DNA of 64,000 nt, taken from Mariprofundus ferrinatatus (lineage in GTDB: Bacteria > Pseudomonadota > Zetaproteobacteria > Mariprofundales > Mariprofundaceae). Shown in pieces: positions 33,825-43,337 of this stretch (position 1 is the stretch's first letter; each line of letters opens with the position of its first letter). The notes under the pieces were generated by a model. That model saw only the letters and a list, made by a program, of their open reading frames with translations. It was not told where the DNA came from and searched no databases. Both the position numbers and the translations under genes were made by a program. The stretch lies in contig NZ_CP018800.1 in the NCBI RefSeq assembly GCF_002795825.1, positions 868,001 through 932,000 on the forward strand. The letters run 5' to 3'.

Positions 33825-35615
33825 TCAGGCAATGGTGACCAGAGCCTGGCCCACATCCACACTGTCACCTTCTCTGACTTCAACACTGACAATCGTGCCG
33901 CTATGTGTTGAGCGAACTTCAGTTTCCATCTTCATTGCTTCCATGATCAGGATGACATCGCCATCTTTGACATGCTGATTCGGTGTGACATTGATCTTAT
34001 AAATATTGCCTGCCATAGGGGCGCCGACTGAAACGGCTGGCGTGTTAACCGCCGGTGTGGCGGCCGGGGCAAGATGCGCAGCCGGGGCAGCAGAAGCTGT
34101 AGCAGGTTCCAGAGAGGTTACTACACCCTCAGGTGATACCACTACATCGTACTCCTTATCGTTGACAGTAATATAATAGCGTTCGGATACTGCTGGCTTC
34201 GCGGCCGCCTTGGGCTCATCTTTTTCCAGCCAAGGTGCCGGTTCAAAGGCATCAGGATTATCTCGGTTGCGCAGGAACTTCAGTCCGACCTGCGGGAAGA
34301 GGGCGTAGATCAGTACATCTTCAATCAGCTTGTCGGAGAGTTCGAAATCTTTCTCATTGGCAATGCCGCACAGCTCAACAGTCAGCTGATCCATCTCATC
34401 TTCAATCAGATCCGCAGGGCGGCAGGTGATCGGTTTGCCGCCGTCGAGCACCTTGATCTGCAACTCTTTGTTTACCTCAGCTGGCGTCTTGCCATATTCG
34501 CCTTTCAGTACGCCGGCAGTCTCCTTGGTAATGGTCTGATAGCGCGCACCGGTCAGTACATTGAATACCGCCTGCGTGCCGACAATCTGCGAGGTAGGTG
34601 TGACCAGTGGCAAATAGCCCAAATCTTCACGTACTTTCGGAATCTCTTTAAGCACTTCATCAAAGCGGTCAGATGCATTCTGCTGCTGCAACTGGCTCTC
34701 TAGGTTGGTGAGCATTCCTCCCGGCACCTGGGCGACCAGAATGCGGGAGTCGATGCCGCGCAGTGAGCCTTCGAACTTCTCGTATTTTTTGCGTACATCT
34801 CTGAAGTATGCGGCAATCTCTTCCAGCAGCTTAAGGTCGAGTCCTGTGGCGCGTTTCTCATCTTCAAGAATTGCGACTACGGATTCCGTAGCAGAGTGAC
34901 CATAGGTATGGCTCATCGATGAGATACTTGTGTCTGCAATATCAAGCCCGGACTCGGCAGCTTTAACAATTGCTGCAGTACTCATGCCGGTGGTGGCGTG
35001 ACACTGCATAGCAATCGGAATGGAGACCGACTGCTTGAGACGTGTGACCAGTTCTTTGGCTACGTAAGGTTTAAGAAGCCCGGCCATGTCCTTAATGCAG
35101 ATGGAGTGGCAGCCCATATCCTCGAGCTCTTTACCCATGTCTACCCACATGTCGAGCGTGTGAACCGGACTGACGGTATAGGAGATCGTTCCCTGTGCAT
35201 GTTTGCCCACGTTCAGGGTGGCTTTGACGGCAGTTTCCAGATTACGCATGTCATTCATGGCATCAAAGATACGGAACACGTCCATGCCATTTTTGGCAGC
35301 GCGTTCGATAAATGCGGTTACTACATCATCAGCATAGTGTCGGTAACCGAGGATGTTCTGGCCCCGTAGCAGCATCTGTTTGCGTGTGTTGGGCATGGCT
35401 TCAGAGAGCAGTCGAAGGCGATCCCAGGGATCCTCTCCAAGAAAGCGGATGCAGGCATCGAAAGTGGCGCCCCCCCACATTTCCAGTGACCAGAAGCCAA
35501 CCTTGTCCAGCTTTTCGGCAATCGGCAGCATATCTTCTATGCGCATGCGTGTTGCCAGCAGCGACTGATGGCCGTCACGCAGGACCAGTTCTGTAATTCC
35601 CAGCGGTTGATTCAT
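33825..35615 (-). CDS. oadA: Oxaloacetate decarboxylase alpha subunit (biotin carboxyltransferase)
   Basis: A 596-residue biotin enzyme. The N-terminal DRE-TIM-barrel carboxyltransferase domain has [18 protein letters not shown] (catalytic Asp/His/Lys set), the middle holds a hinge domain, then a Pro/Ala-rich linker near 500-530 and a C-terminal biotinyl domain with the biotinylated Lys562 in EAMKMET. Related pyruvate carboxylase B subunits share this layout; the adjacent oadG and oadB favour oxaloacetate decarboxylase. The start ATG is at 35615. Confidence 0.95.
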   Translation of the reverse strand: MNQPLGITELVLRDGHQSLLATRMRIEDMLPIAEKLDKVGFWSLEMWGGATFDACIRFLGEDPWDRLRLLSEAMPNTRKQMLLRGQNILGYRHYADDVVTAFIERAAKNGMDVFRIFDAMNDMRNLETAVKATLNVGKHAQGTISYTVSPVHTLDMWVDMGKELEDMGCHSICIKDMAGLLKPYVAKELVTRLKQSVSIPIAMQCHATTGMSTAAIVKAAESGLDIADTSISSMSHTYGHSATESVVAILEDEKRATGLDLKLLEEIAAYFRDVRKKYEKFEGSLRGIDSRILVAQVPGGMLTNLESQLQQQNASDRFDEVLKEIPKVREDLGYLPLVTPTSQIVGTQAVFNVLTGARYQTITKETAGVLKGEYGKTPAEVNKELQIKVLDGGKPITCRPADLIEDEMDQLTVELCGIANEKDFELSDKLIEDVLIYALFPQVGLKFLRNRDNPDAFEPAPWLEKDEPKAAAKPAVSERYYITVNDKEYDVVVSPEGVVTSLEPATASAAPAAHLAPAATPAVNTPAVSVGAPMAGNIYKINVTPNQHVKDGDVILIMEAMKMETEVRSTHSGTIVSVEVREGDSVDVGQALVTIA

Positions 35616-35645
35616 CTGAAAGCTTCTCCTATTGCCCTTTTATGC

Positions 35646-35873
35646 CTATCCGTGATGGTCTGCGCGATAGCGTTTTACGGCTTCCGTAACCACTTCGATC
35701 AGATCTTCATCATTTCCTGTGACTGAACCGGCAGAACCGGCTGCTTTGGTTTCAAGAGATTGAATAACACGGGAAACAAGAGAGATAACGGCAACGAGAA
35801 GTCCGAGGAACAGGAATACAACACCCATTCCTACTCCCATCAACTGTAAGCCTTCTGCCAATAGTTCGTTCAT
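35646..35873 (-). CDS. oadG: Oxaloacetate decarboxylase gamma subunit
   Basis: A 75-residue single-helix protein with a hydrophobic stretch (GVGMGVVFLFLGLLVAVISLV) followed by an Ala/Gly/Glu-rich tail. OadG links the alpha and beta subunits and its C-terminus usually binds Zn. I use ATG at 35873, about 11 bases after AGGAG; a TTG at 35882 is possible. It is the first gene of the operon, whose promoter should lie between 35880 and 36090. Confidence 0.85.
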   Translation of the reverse strand: MNELLAEGLQLMGVGMGVVFLFLGLLVAVISLVSRVIQSLETKAAGSAGSVTGNDEDLIEVVTEAVKRYRADHHG

Positions 35874-36092
35874 TGCAAACAATACTCCTCACTTTTCAGG
35901 GCAAAACATCTCTTAAAATAAAAACAGGCGACTCTATGTGAAGAGAGGCCAAAACTCCACTTTTGATATGGGTAGGCTGGAATGCGAGGGGTGTTAGAGA
36001 CCCTGCCTGCCAAGCGCATCCTAATACTAATAGTCTGTGCAATAAACATGGAAATAATTAAGGTTCAGTAATCAGCAGTATAAGGGGGGAGT

Positions 36093-36569
36093 ATGTTTAA
36101 AACCACAGATCTGTACGATAAATACCTTGAGGGGTTGCAGGTTGCTGCACCGCTGTTCAGAGACTTTGGCGGCAAAGTGTGCTTTTCCGGACAGATTGTA
36201 ACGCTGAAGGCGCTTGAAGATAACACTTACCTGAAAGCATCGTTTGAAACTAACGGTGCTGGCAAGGTTCTGGTTGTAGATGGCGCTGCCTCGATGCGCT
36301 GTGCGATGATGGGTGATGTGATGGCAGCGCTCGGTGCATCCAATGGCTGGGAGGGCGTGGTTATCAATGGCTGCATCAGGGATTCGGCTGATGTGGCTAA
36401 GGTGAATATCGGCGTAAAAGCGCTGGGAACGATTCCCCGAAAGACCGTAAAGCGCGATCAGGGTGTGATGGATATTCCGCTACGCTTTGCTGATGTGGTG
36501 TTTAAGCCGGGTGAATATCTCTATGCTGATGAGGATGGAATCGTACTTTCCAAGGAAAAGATCGCTTAA
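36093..36569 (+). CDS. RraA-like protein (HMG/oxaloacetate decarboxylase-type)
   Basis: A 158-residue RraA/MenG-fold protein. It has the substrate-site motif NGCIRDS with Arg and Asp, and MRCAMMGDVMA upstream. The same family contains RraA, which inhibits RNase E, and enzymes that split 4-hydroxy-4-methyl-2-oxoglutarate and decarboxylate oxaloacetate. Placement beside oadGAB (divergent) makes the oxaloacetate side activity interesting, but both roles remain possible. A ribosome site GGGGGAG precedes the ATG. Confidence 0.88.
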   Translation: MFKTTDLYDKYLEGLQVAAPLFRDFGGKVCFSGQIVTLKALEDNTYLKASFETNGAGKVLVVDGAASMRCAMMGDVMAALGASNGWEGVVINGCIRDSADVAKVNIGVKALGTIPRKTVKRDQGVMDIPLRFADVVFKPGEYLYADEDGIVLSKEKIA

Positions 36570-36679
36570 TCTTCTCGTCAAGGCGGAGAGCCTGTGTTTT
36601 GGCTTTAGCAGTGAATATTTAATCTTCCGGTGCTAAACTAAGGGTAGAAGTTTCGTTTCTGTTATATTGGGAGTCTCTA

Positions 36680-38434
36680 TTGGGCTGGCAGGTGATTACA
36701 GGATTGGCTGGTGGTGTCGGACTTTTCCTTCTCGGCATGGAGTTGATGACCGAAGGCCTGAAGCTCTCTGCCGGAAAGTCTCTGCAGCGGATACTTAAAA
36801 GCTCGACCAAAACCCCTTTGCGCGGTGTCCTCTCAGGAGCTCTGATTACTTCGCTGGTTCAAGCTTCGGGTGCTGTTACCGTAGCCACCATTGGTTTTGT
36901 CAACGCAGGATTGATGAAGCTTAAAGGTGCAATTCGTGTGGTTTATGGGAGTAACCTTGGCACAACAATGACCGGTTGGCTGGTTGCCATTGTCGGGTTT
37001 AATATCAACCTGAAGGCTTTTGCCCTGCCTGCAATAGGGATCGGCATGCTGATGGCACTACTGATTAAACATGGGCGCTATCCTGCTGTCGGCAAGGTGA
37101 TTGCCGGTTTCGGCCTCTTTTTCCTCGGTATCGACATGATGAAGACCGGTTTTGAAGGCCTTCAAGGATCCTTTTCTCTGGATGCAATCGAGGAGGGGGG
37201 CTGGATAAGCCTAGTAGTATTTTCAGGGGTAGGGTTTGTGATGACGGTTCTCATGCAATCCTCAAGTGCTGCAATAGCAATGACCCTGACAGCAGCAGCT
37301 GGCGGAATTATTGCTCTTCCTTCAGCCGCCTGTATGGTAATAGGTGCTAATATCGGAACCACCTCTACAGCAGTGCTTGCTGCTATCGGAGCAACACCTA
37401 ATGCCCGCAGAATGGCTGCTGCTCACGTTGTGTTTAATGTCGTCACAGGTGTGGCAGCAATTATTTTGCTACCTCTACTGTTGTTTGCCATTGAGACATT
37501 CCAGCATATCAGTGGCATGGAGGGCGGGCCTGCTACATTTCTGGCCCTGTTCCATACCGTATTTAATGTGCTCGGTATCGCCTTGTTGTGGCCCTTTACA
37601 GATCGACTTGTGCGGTATCTCAAGACCTGGTTTGTTGCTGCTGAAGAGAATGAGGCACTGCCGAAATATCTTGATGATACAGTAATCGGTACACCGGAGC
37701 TTGCTCACAAGGCTTTGGTGATGGAGATAGAGCGCATCCAGTCGATTTCTATACGTATGGCGGAAGATGCCATCAGTACCGAGGCGAGTGTTAGTCCAAG
37801 GCTGAAAGTTGATCTTGATATCCTCTACAGGCTTAACGATGCGGTAGGTGATTTCAGTGCCAAACTGAGAAAGAGCAACCTGCCAGAGAGTGTGGCCAAT
37901 GCTCTGCCCATGGCGCTGGCTTCAACCCGCTACTTTATCGATGTGGCTGAGATGGCTGAGGAGATTGATAAGCTGCAGAGTAAGGAAGTTATTGGGATTG
38001 ATGAGGCTCTGGAGCTGTCACTGAGTGATATGCGGCGTCAGGCGGTTGCCATCCTTGAAGATGTGAAGCTGCAGAAGCCCGGGAGCGATGAGGTGCTTGA
38101 AAGGGAATCCGGGGCGATCGATTCTCTGACAAAAAATTACAATGCCATCAAATCCCAGCTTCTCAGGGCCGGGACAACCGGTAAGCTCTCTGCCAGACAT
38201 ATGGTGGCGCTGATAGAGCTAATGAAAAGCATCGAGCGGCTGGTAACCAACTGTGTGAAAGGACAATCAAGCCTGCAGGTGTTTTCCCATCAACTTACTG
38301 CAGAGAAGCCCAATACGGATGAGAAGGAACTTTCACTGCAAGAAGAAGCGCCAGAAGTGGCCAAAGAGAAAGAGGATGGTGATCTGGCGGGTAGTGAAAG
38401 TGAATATGAGGAGACAAATAAGTCCAACTCATAG
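36680..38434 (+). CDS. Na/Pi cotransporter family protein with PhoU-like tail
   Basis: A 584-residue protein with two inverted NaPi repeats in the membrane part (SLVQASGAVTVATIGFVNAG about residue 60; MQSSSAAIAMTLTAAAGG about 190) and a C-terminal cytosolic helical PhoU-like region from about 350. It should take up phosphate with Na+. TTG is the likely start, with GGGAG 7 bases upstream; the acidic tail ends SESEYEETNKSNS. It is convergent with an unknown gene and overlaps it by 6 bp. Confidence 0.9.
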   Translation: MGWQVITGLAGGVGLFLLGMELMTEGLKLSAGKSLQRILKSSTKTPLRGVLSGALITSLVQASGAVTVATIGFVNAGLMKLKGAIRVVYGSNLGTTMTGWLVAIVGFNINLKAFALPAIGIGMLMALLIKHGRYPAVGKVIAGFGLFFLGIDMMKTGFEGLQGSFSLDAIEEGGWISLVVFSGVGFVMTVLMQSSSAAIAMTLTAAAGGIIALPSAACMVIGANIGTTSTAVLAAIGATPNARRMAAAHVVFNVVTGVAAIILLPLLLFAIETFQHISGMEGGPATFLALFHTVFNVLGIALLWPFTDRLVRYLKTWFVAAEENEALPKYLDDTVIGTPELAHKALVMEIERIQSISIRMAEDAISTEASVSPRLKVDLDILYRLNDAVGDFSAKLRKSNLPESVANALPMALASTRYFIDVAEMAEEIDKLQSKEVIGIDEALELSLSDMRRQAVAILEDVKLQKPGSDEVLERESGAIDSLTKNYNAIKSQLLRAGTTGKLSARHMVALIELMKSIERLVTNCVKGQSSLQVFSHQLTAEKPNTDEKELSLQEEAPEVAKEKEDGDLAGSESEYEETNKSNS

Positions 38435-38863
38435 AAAGCGATCATCTTCCACCTTGGATTCCGGATTGAGCTGTCCAGCACGGTAACTCTCGATCAATGC
38501 ATGTTTCAGTTCGATATGTTCATTCAGGTTATCTATTTTCAGATACTTCTTTGCAATAGGCCGCACGGCGTCCGTGATGTTCTCTTCAAGCCATACATCT
38601 CTGAAACCATCGATGTCCAGCTTGCCGTTGTGAACGAATGCTGAAACGGGCCCTTCAGGGTCACTGAATACAATTTCCTCCATGGTCAGGACATCATATT
38701 GGTAGGAGTAGGAGTCAAGCCCGATAGATGCGGCAATCTTGTCGTAGATTACTTCCAGATGGTTGTGGTTTCTCATGACCGGATCGAGATCGACTCTGGT
38801 TGATGGGGTAACTGTCTCACCCTTAAAGCTGAATTCGATGGTGGCTATGACAGTGCTCTTCAT
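38429..38863 (-). CDS. Hypothetical conserved-looking protein, 144 aa
   Basis: A soluble reverse-strand protein I do not recognise. It has AAAGGAT 5 bases before its ATG, good codon use and an orderly start (MKSTVIATIEFSFKGETV), so it is probably real. The central region has many Asp and aromatic residues (YSYQYDVLTMEEIVF) and there is no signal peptide or membrane helix. It lies between a phosphate transporter and cbbR; cotranscription with cbbR is possible because cbbR ends 23 bp upstream. Confidence 0.75.
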   Translation of the reverse strand: MKSTVIATIEFSFKGETVTPSTRVDLDPVMRNHNHLEVIYDKIAASIGLDSYSYQYDVLTMEEIVFSDPEGPVSAFVHNGKLDIDGFRDVWLEENITDAVRPIAKKYLKIDNLNEHIELKHALIESYRAGQLNPESKVEDDRFL

Positions 38864-38885
38864 GTTTATCCTTTATGACAGACTT

Positions 38886-39800
38886 TCATTTGATCGGTGC
38901 AATGTTAATCAATTTCTCGGCATGATCTAACACATAGTTTTTAAATGCCTTGGGGATGGCGGCAAAACGTTTTCCTTTTCGGTATACAATATGCCAGTGG
39001 CGCATGATGGGGAAATCCTCCACGTTGAGGATAACAAGTCGTTTCAGGGCCAACTCCATTTCAATGGTGTGCAGGGATACGATTCCCAGTCCCAGTTCAG
39101 CCATCACCGCCTGTTTGATTGCCTCCGAACGATTCATCTCCATGCCGGTAGTCAGCTGCAGATCATGTGCCGCGAAAAACTTTTCCGCAGCCATGCGTGT
39201 GCCTGAGTCTCTTTCACGTACAATAAACGGTTCATCTGCCAGCTCCTTCAGCGGGATATGTTTTCGTTTGGCAAGCGGGTGAGTGGGTGCGGCAATGACT
39301 ACAAGCGGATTGTCTGTAAATGGGATACCGACAAGCCTGTGGCCGCCGGGGGGCCTTCCCATAATTGCCATGTCGGTGCTGTTATTGTCCAGTGCATTGA
39401 GAAGGCCGGCCCGGTTGGTCACATCAAGTGTCACCTGAGCACCCGGGTACTGATGGTGGAAGGCAGCGATAAGCTGGGGTGCAAAGTAGTTGGCTGTTGA
39501 TGCCATGGTTAGATGCAGTTTTCCTCGTTTGAGCCCTTTCAGTTCATCCAGCATCAATGCAGCTTCCTCAAGCTGCTGGCGGATGTTGCGAGCGTAGTGG
39601 AGCAGTTCGCTGCCTGCCTCTGCCAGGCGGATCTGCTTACCTTCCCTTTCAAACAGAGGTAATCCGATCTGCTCCTCCATCTGTTTTATCTGCATCGAAA
39701 CCGCAGGCTGCGTCATGAACAGGGCTTTGGCCGCCTCGGTATAACTATTCTGTTCAACGACTGCTTCAAGTATTTTCAGTTGCTTCAGGGTTATGTTCAT
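38886..39800 (-). CDS. cbbR: CbbR, LysR-type regulator of RuBisCO
   Basis: A 304-residue LysR protein with an N-terminal winged helix (TLKQLKILEAVVEQNSYTEAAKALFMTQPAVSMQIKQMEE) and a C-terminal substrate domain. It is divergent from cbbM, with 169 bp between starts, the classic placement for CbbR. I take the ATG at 39800 (MNITLK), because an upstream in-frame start at 39911 would add a 37-residue low-quality extension through the intergenic region. Effector metabolites usually include RuBP or NADPH; this cannot be seen here. Confidence 0.92.
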   Translation of the reverse strand: MNITLKQLKILEAVVEQNSYTEAAKALFMTQPAVSMQIKQMEEQIGLPLFEREGKQIRLAEAGSELLHYARNIRQQLEEAALMLDELKGLKRGKLHLTMASTANYFAPQLIAAFHHQYPGAQVTLDVTNRAGLLNALDNNSTDMAIMGRPPGGHRLVGIPFTDNPLVVIAAPTHPLAKRKHIPLKELADEPFIVRERDSGTRMAAEKFFAAHDLQLTTGMEMNRSEAIKQAVMAELGLGIVSLHTIEMELALKRLVILNVEDFPIMRHWHIVYRKGKRFAAIPKAFKNYVLDHAEKLINIAPIK

Positions 39801-39812
39801 AAACTCACACCT

Positions 39813-39827
39813 ATAAGTAATATTTAT
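39813..39827. promoter_or_regulatory. Probable CbbR operator dyad
   Basis: ATAA-N7-TTAT, a LysR-type T-N11-A arrangement, lies 13 bp from the cbbR start. A second dyad CATAA-N14-TTATG spans 39837-39860. Two closely spaced dyads in the divergent cbbR/cbbM gap match the usual CbbR recognition and activation sites. The cbbM -35/-10 region would lie downstream, near TTTACA at 39850. Confidence 0.5.
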
Positions 39828-39969
39828 GGCTCGTATCATAACCTTTGATTTTACATTATGAAAGCCAGGTTTAGACTTCCCATTATCGCCGAAGAGGTTT
39901 ATGATGCTCAACCGCGAAGGAGAGGGGGCGCAAGCTTTCTGTTCAAAATAAATTTGGAGGGATTCACTA

Positions 39970-41382
39970 ATGGATCAATCGAATCGTTACGCCAATCTGA
40001 GTCTGAATGAAGCAGACCTGATCGCAGGCGGCAAGCATCTGCTTGTTGCATATAAATTAAAACCAGCACCTGGTTATGGCTTCCTGGAAGTGGCGGCACA
40101 CGTTGCGGCTGAGTCTTCAACCGGTACCAACGTTGAAGTTTCCACGACTGACGACTTCACCCGTGGTGTTGACGCACTGGTATATGAAGTAGACGAAACT
40201 GCATTCGGTGATGATCGCGTTACCGGCGGCGGTTTGATGAAGATCGCTTACCCTGTAGAGCTGTTCGACATCAACATTACTGATGGTCAGTACATGATCT
40301 CTCAGATGTACTCACTGATTCTGGGTAACAACCAGGGTATGGGCGACCACGCTGGTCTGCGTATGCTCGACTTCATGGTTCCAGAATGCATGATCAAGAA
40401 GTTCGATGGCCCTGCGACTAACATTTCCGATTTGTGGAAACTGCTGGGCCGTCCTGAAGTGGATGGCGGCTATATTGCCGGTACCATCATCAAGCCTAAG
40501 CTGGGCCTGCGTCCTGAACCGTTTGCGCGTGCATGCTATGAATTCTGGCTCGGTGGCGACTTCATCAAGAACGATGAGCCTCAGGGCAACCAGACTTTCT
40601 GCCCAATGAAGACCGTTCTGCCTCTCGTTGCTGAGACTATGGACCGTGTTCAGCAGGAGACTGGCGAAGTCAAGATCTTCTCTGCTAACGTTACAGCTGA
40701 CTGCTACAAAGAGTTGATCGCTCGTGGTGATTACATCCTCGAAACCTTCGGTAAGTATGGTAATGAGAAGCATGTTGCATTCCTGGTTGACGGTGTTGTA
40801 ACTGGTGTTCATGGCGTAACCACTTGCCGTCGTGAATTCCCTGACACCTTCCTGCACTATCATCGTGCCGGCCACGGCGCCTTCACTTCTTACAAGTCGC
40901 CAATGGGCATGGACCCACTGTGCCACATGAAGTTTGCACGTCTGATGGGCGCTTCAGGTATCCACACCGGCACCATGGGTTACGGCAAGATGGAAGGTCA
41001 CGGTAACGAGACTGTTCTGGCATACATGCTTGAGCGCGATGAGTGCCAGGGCAATTACTTCTATCAGAAGTGGTACGGCATGAAGGCTACTACGCCGATC
41101 ATCTCCGGCGGCATGAACGCACTGCGTCTGCCAGGCTTCTTCGAGAACCTGGGCCACGGCAACGTGATCAATACCTGTGGTGGTGGTTCATTCGGTCACA
41201 TCGACAGCCCGGCTGCTGGTGCTACCTCCCTGAGCCAGGCATACGAGTGCTGGAAGAGCGGTCAGGATCCGATCGAGTACGCTAAGACTCATAACGAGTT
41301 CGCACGCGCATTCGACTCTTTCCCGAAAGATGCGGACAAGATCTTCCCGGACTGGCGCGAAAAACTGGGCTCACACAAGTAA
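39970..41382 (+). CDS. cbbM: Form II RuBisCO large subunit
   Basis: A 470-residue form II enzyme that fixes CO2 on RuBP; it is homomeric and needs no small subunit. The active site reads [14 protein letters not shown] with the carbamylated Lys200 (Lys191 in R. rubrum numbering), Asp202 and Glu203. KPKLGLRP (catalytic Lys175) and the loop [11 protein letters not shown] are present. A strong ribosome site GGAGGGATTCACTA precedes ATG. No cbbQ, cbbO or Calvin-cycle gene follows; the gene has its own terminator. High codon regularity fits high expression. Confidence 0.98.
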   Translation: MDQSNRYANLSLNEADLIAGGKHLLVAYKLKPAPGYGFLEVAAHVAAESSTGTNVEVSTTDDFTRGVDALVYEVDETAFGDDRVTGGGLMKIAYPVELFDINITDGQYMISQMYSLILGNNQGMGDHAGLRMLDFMVPECMIKKFDGPATNISDLWKLLGRPEVDGGYIAGTIIKPKLGLRPEPFARACYEFWLGGDFIKNDEPQGNQTFCPMKTVLPLVAETMDRVQQETGEVKIFSANVTADCYKELIARGDYILETFGKYGNEKHVAFLVDGVVTGVHGVTTCRREFPDTFLHYHRAGHGAFTSYKSPMGMDPLCHMKFARLMGASGIHTGTMGYGKMEGHGNETVLAYMLERDECQGNYFYQKWYGMKATTPIISGGMNALRLPGFFENLGHGNVINTCGGGSFGHIDSPAAGATSLSQAYECWKSGQDPIEYAKTHNEFARAFDSFPKDADKIFPDWREKLGSHK

Positions 41383-41407
41383 GTCCAGACTTTCGAGTCA
41401 ACAAAAT

Positions 41408-41441
41408 AAAAAGGCCCCCACGCAAGTGGGGGCCTTTTTTT
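41408..41441 (+). terminator. Bidirectional terminator after cbbM
   Basis: A GC-rich stem AAAAAGGCCCCCAC with GTGGGGGCCTTTTT around a GCAA loop, followed by T runs. It sits between convergent cbbM and the APC permease gene, and the A-rich left arm gives a T tract for the reverse strand too. Confidence 0.9.
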
Positions 41442-42654
41442 ATAACTGTAACAGCTGGGCTAGAACGAAACTCAGGCAGAGTAGAAATCCAATCAGTGGT
41501 AACCACGCTGAAAGATTGATGGTTTCATTTTTCACTGTCTCTTCCCGGAGTTTCAGGCACCAGAGGGAAAAATTTATTACGGCGAATACGATCAGTGTTA
41601 TCAGACTGGTAAACTGGGCCAGTGTCAGTAGCGGGAAAATGAGAGCGAACAGAAGGATTGCGGCTGCGACAGTGCAAGTTGCGATTAAAGGTGTTCTTGT
41701 CGTGGGATGAATACTAGCAAAGAGTGGTGGAATCAGTTTCTGGGAACTCATGCCGTAGAGTATGCGCGCCGTTTTAATAATCTGGATCAGTATGCCATCG
41801 GCAATAGCAAGGATACTGACTAGGGTGATCGTTGTTTTTACAGCTTGCCGATCATCTCCAATCAGTGCAGTCAGTGGCGCTTTGCTCTCTGCCAGTACCT
41901 GAGCTGGAAGTGAAAGCACAGCAGTAAGCGATACCAGAAGGTAGAGAATTGTAGTGATGACAAGGGCAAGGATGATTGCCCGGGGCATGTTGCGCTGCGG
42001 TTGCTTAACCTCTTCTGCTATGTTGATCATATCCTCAAAGCCGATAAAGGCGTAAAAAGCGACAAAGGCACCGAATATGATCATGCTCCATATTTCAGGA
42101 CTCTGAGGGATTAGCTCAGGCAGACGTTCTGGCAGTGAAGTCAGGTTTCTGGCATTGAGCCCCACAACCACAAGCAAGCCGATAATAGTTATGGCGGTTG
42201 TAAATCCTGCGGCTGCGACCGATTCGAGAATTCCCCAGCTTGCGAGCAGCGTAAGTGTAGTGACCAGCAGGAGAATGATCAGCCATTCAGGAAGGTCGAC
42301 AAAAACCTGAATGTAGCCAACTGCGCCGTTGGTGATTGTTGCTGCTGAAATAACGCCGATTATGATCACTGCAATGCCGGTGCCATTGGAGAGCCAGCGG
42401 TGATGAAATATCTCCTCCAGATAGATGGCCTCACCGGCGCTTCTGGGAAAGCGGGATGAGAGTTCCGCATAGGAGAGAGCTGTGAAGCCTGCAACTATTG
42501 AAGCAGTAAGAAATGCAACAGGCGCATAGATACCGGTAATTCCTGTGACTTTTCCAATAAGAACAAATATGCCAGCCCCGATAATAGTGCCGAGCCCATA
42601 TAGGGTAACCATCGGAAGGGAAACAATACGTTTCAATTTAATCGCTTCATTCAT
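41440..42654 (-). CDS. APC-family amino acid permease
   Basis: A membrane protein of about 404 residues (432 if the first possible Met at 42738 is used) with roughly 12 helices. The family N-terminus GLGTIIGAGIFVLIGKVTG is present, along with EIFHHRW and FIGFEDMINIAEEVKQPQRNMPRAI, a typical APC cytoplasmic loop. I prefer ATG at 42654 (MNEAIKLKR) or 42666, since the longer version adds a polar leader without a ribosome site. It could import amino acids or polyamines; the substrate cannot be told. It is reverse strand and shares a terminator with cbbM. Confidence 0.88.
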   Translation of the reverse strand: MNEAIKLKRIVSLPMVTLYGLGTIIGAGIFVLIGKVTGITGIYAPVAFLTASIVAGFTALSYAELSSRFPRSAGEAIYLEEIFHHRWLSNGTGIAVIIIGVISAATITNGAVGYIQVFVDLPEWLIILLLVTTLTLLASWGILESVAAAGFTTAITIIGLLVVVGLNARNLTSLPERLPELIPQSPEIWSMIIFGAFVAFYAFIGFEDMINIAEEVKQPQRNMPRAIILALVITTILYLLVSLTAVLSLPAQVLAESKAPLTALIGDDRQAVKTTITLVSILAIADGILIQIIKTARILYGMSSQKLIPPLFASIHPTTRTPLIATCTVAAAILLFALIFPLLTLAQFTSLITLIVFAVINFSLWCLKLREETVKNETINLSAWLPLIGFLLCLSFVLAQLLQL

Positions 42655-42829
42655 GCGCTTTAACATACCTTTGAAAACCGAGCGAGTTGCATAACTATTA
42701 TAGTTCAATAGAGGGTGTGATAGCGAATTTCTGTTCAAGAATTCAGGTGGGATAGCTTGTAAAATAAGGGTTTTTAGACTATAAAAGGATATAGGGTTAA
42801 GAAACAGGAGGGTGGTTCAGGAGGCTGAT

Positions 42830-43267
42830 ATGGCTAAAACTTGGGTGGTCGTTGCCGATAGTTCCAGAGCAAGAGTCATGATGGCTGAAAAGCCTGGAAT
42901 GGCGCTTTCAGAAGTCGGGTTGCTGGAGCATCCGGAAGGAAGGTTGCACGAGCAGGAACTGACAACTGATTTGCCGGGAAAGGCTTTCGACAGCATTGGT
43001 GAAGGCAGGCATTCCATGGGTTCTTCAGTTGACCCTAAGAAACATGAAGCTATCAAGTTTGCCAAGCAGGTTGTTGATTACCTTGAAACAGGACGCAACT
43101 CAGGCAGTTTTGAAAAACTCTATCTGGTAGCTCCCCCGGCGTTTCTCGGGCTGCTGAGGGAGCAGCTTCCAGCTCCTCTGGAGCGCCTTGTGAAGGGAAG
43201 TGTTGACAAGAATCTTGTTGCACACAATGTAAAGAATATTCGGGAACATTTGCCGGAACACTTATAG
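42830..43267 (+). CDS. Host_attach (PF10116)-type protein
   Basis: A 145-residue protein that begins AKTWVVVADSSRARV and ends EHLPEHL, like the family named 'protein required for attachment to host cells' after Agrobacterium. The fold resembles archaeal release factor eRF1 domain 2 (baeRF). The function outside that report is unclear. ATG at 42830 follows AGGAGG within about 10 bases. It is single-gene and ends at a terminator. Confidence 0.8.
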   Translation: MAKTWVVVADSSRARVMMAEKPGMALSEVGLLEHPEGRLHEQELTTDLPGKAFDSIGEGRHSMGSSVDPKKHEAIKFAKQVVDYLETGRNSGSFEKLYLVAPPAFLGLLREQLPAPLERLVKGSVDKNLVAHNVKNIREHLPEHL

Positions 43268-43290
43268 GCACAGTTTGCGCAGGCCATAAA

Positions 43291-43316
43291 AAGGGGCAGC
43301 GAAACCGCTGCCCCTT
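43291..43316 (+). terminator. Bidirectional terminator between Host_attach gene and ppdK
   Basis: Eleven-base perfect arms AAGGGGCAGCG and CGCTGCCCCTT around AAAC, flanked by AAAA on the left and TTCTGGGTTT on the right. It serves the convergent ends of the two genes. Confidence 0.85.
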
Positions 43317-43337
43317 CTGGGTTTCCTCTCAGCTAAA

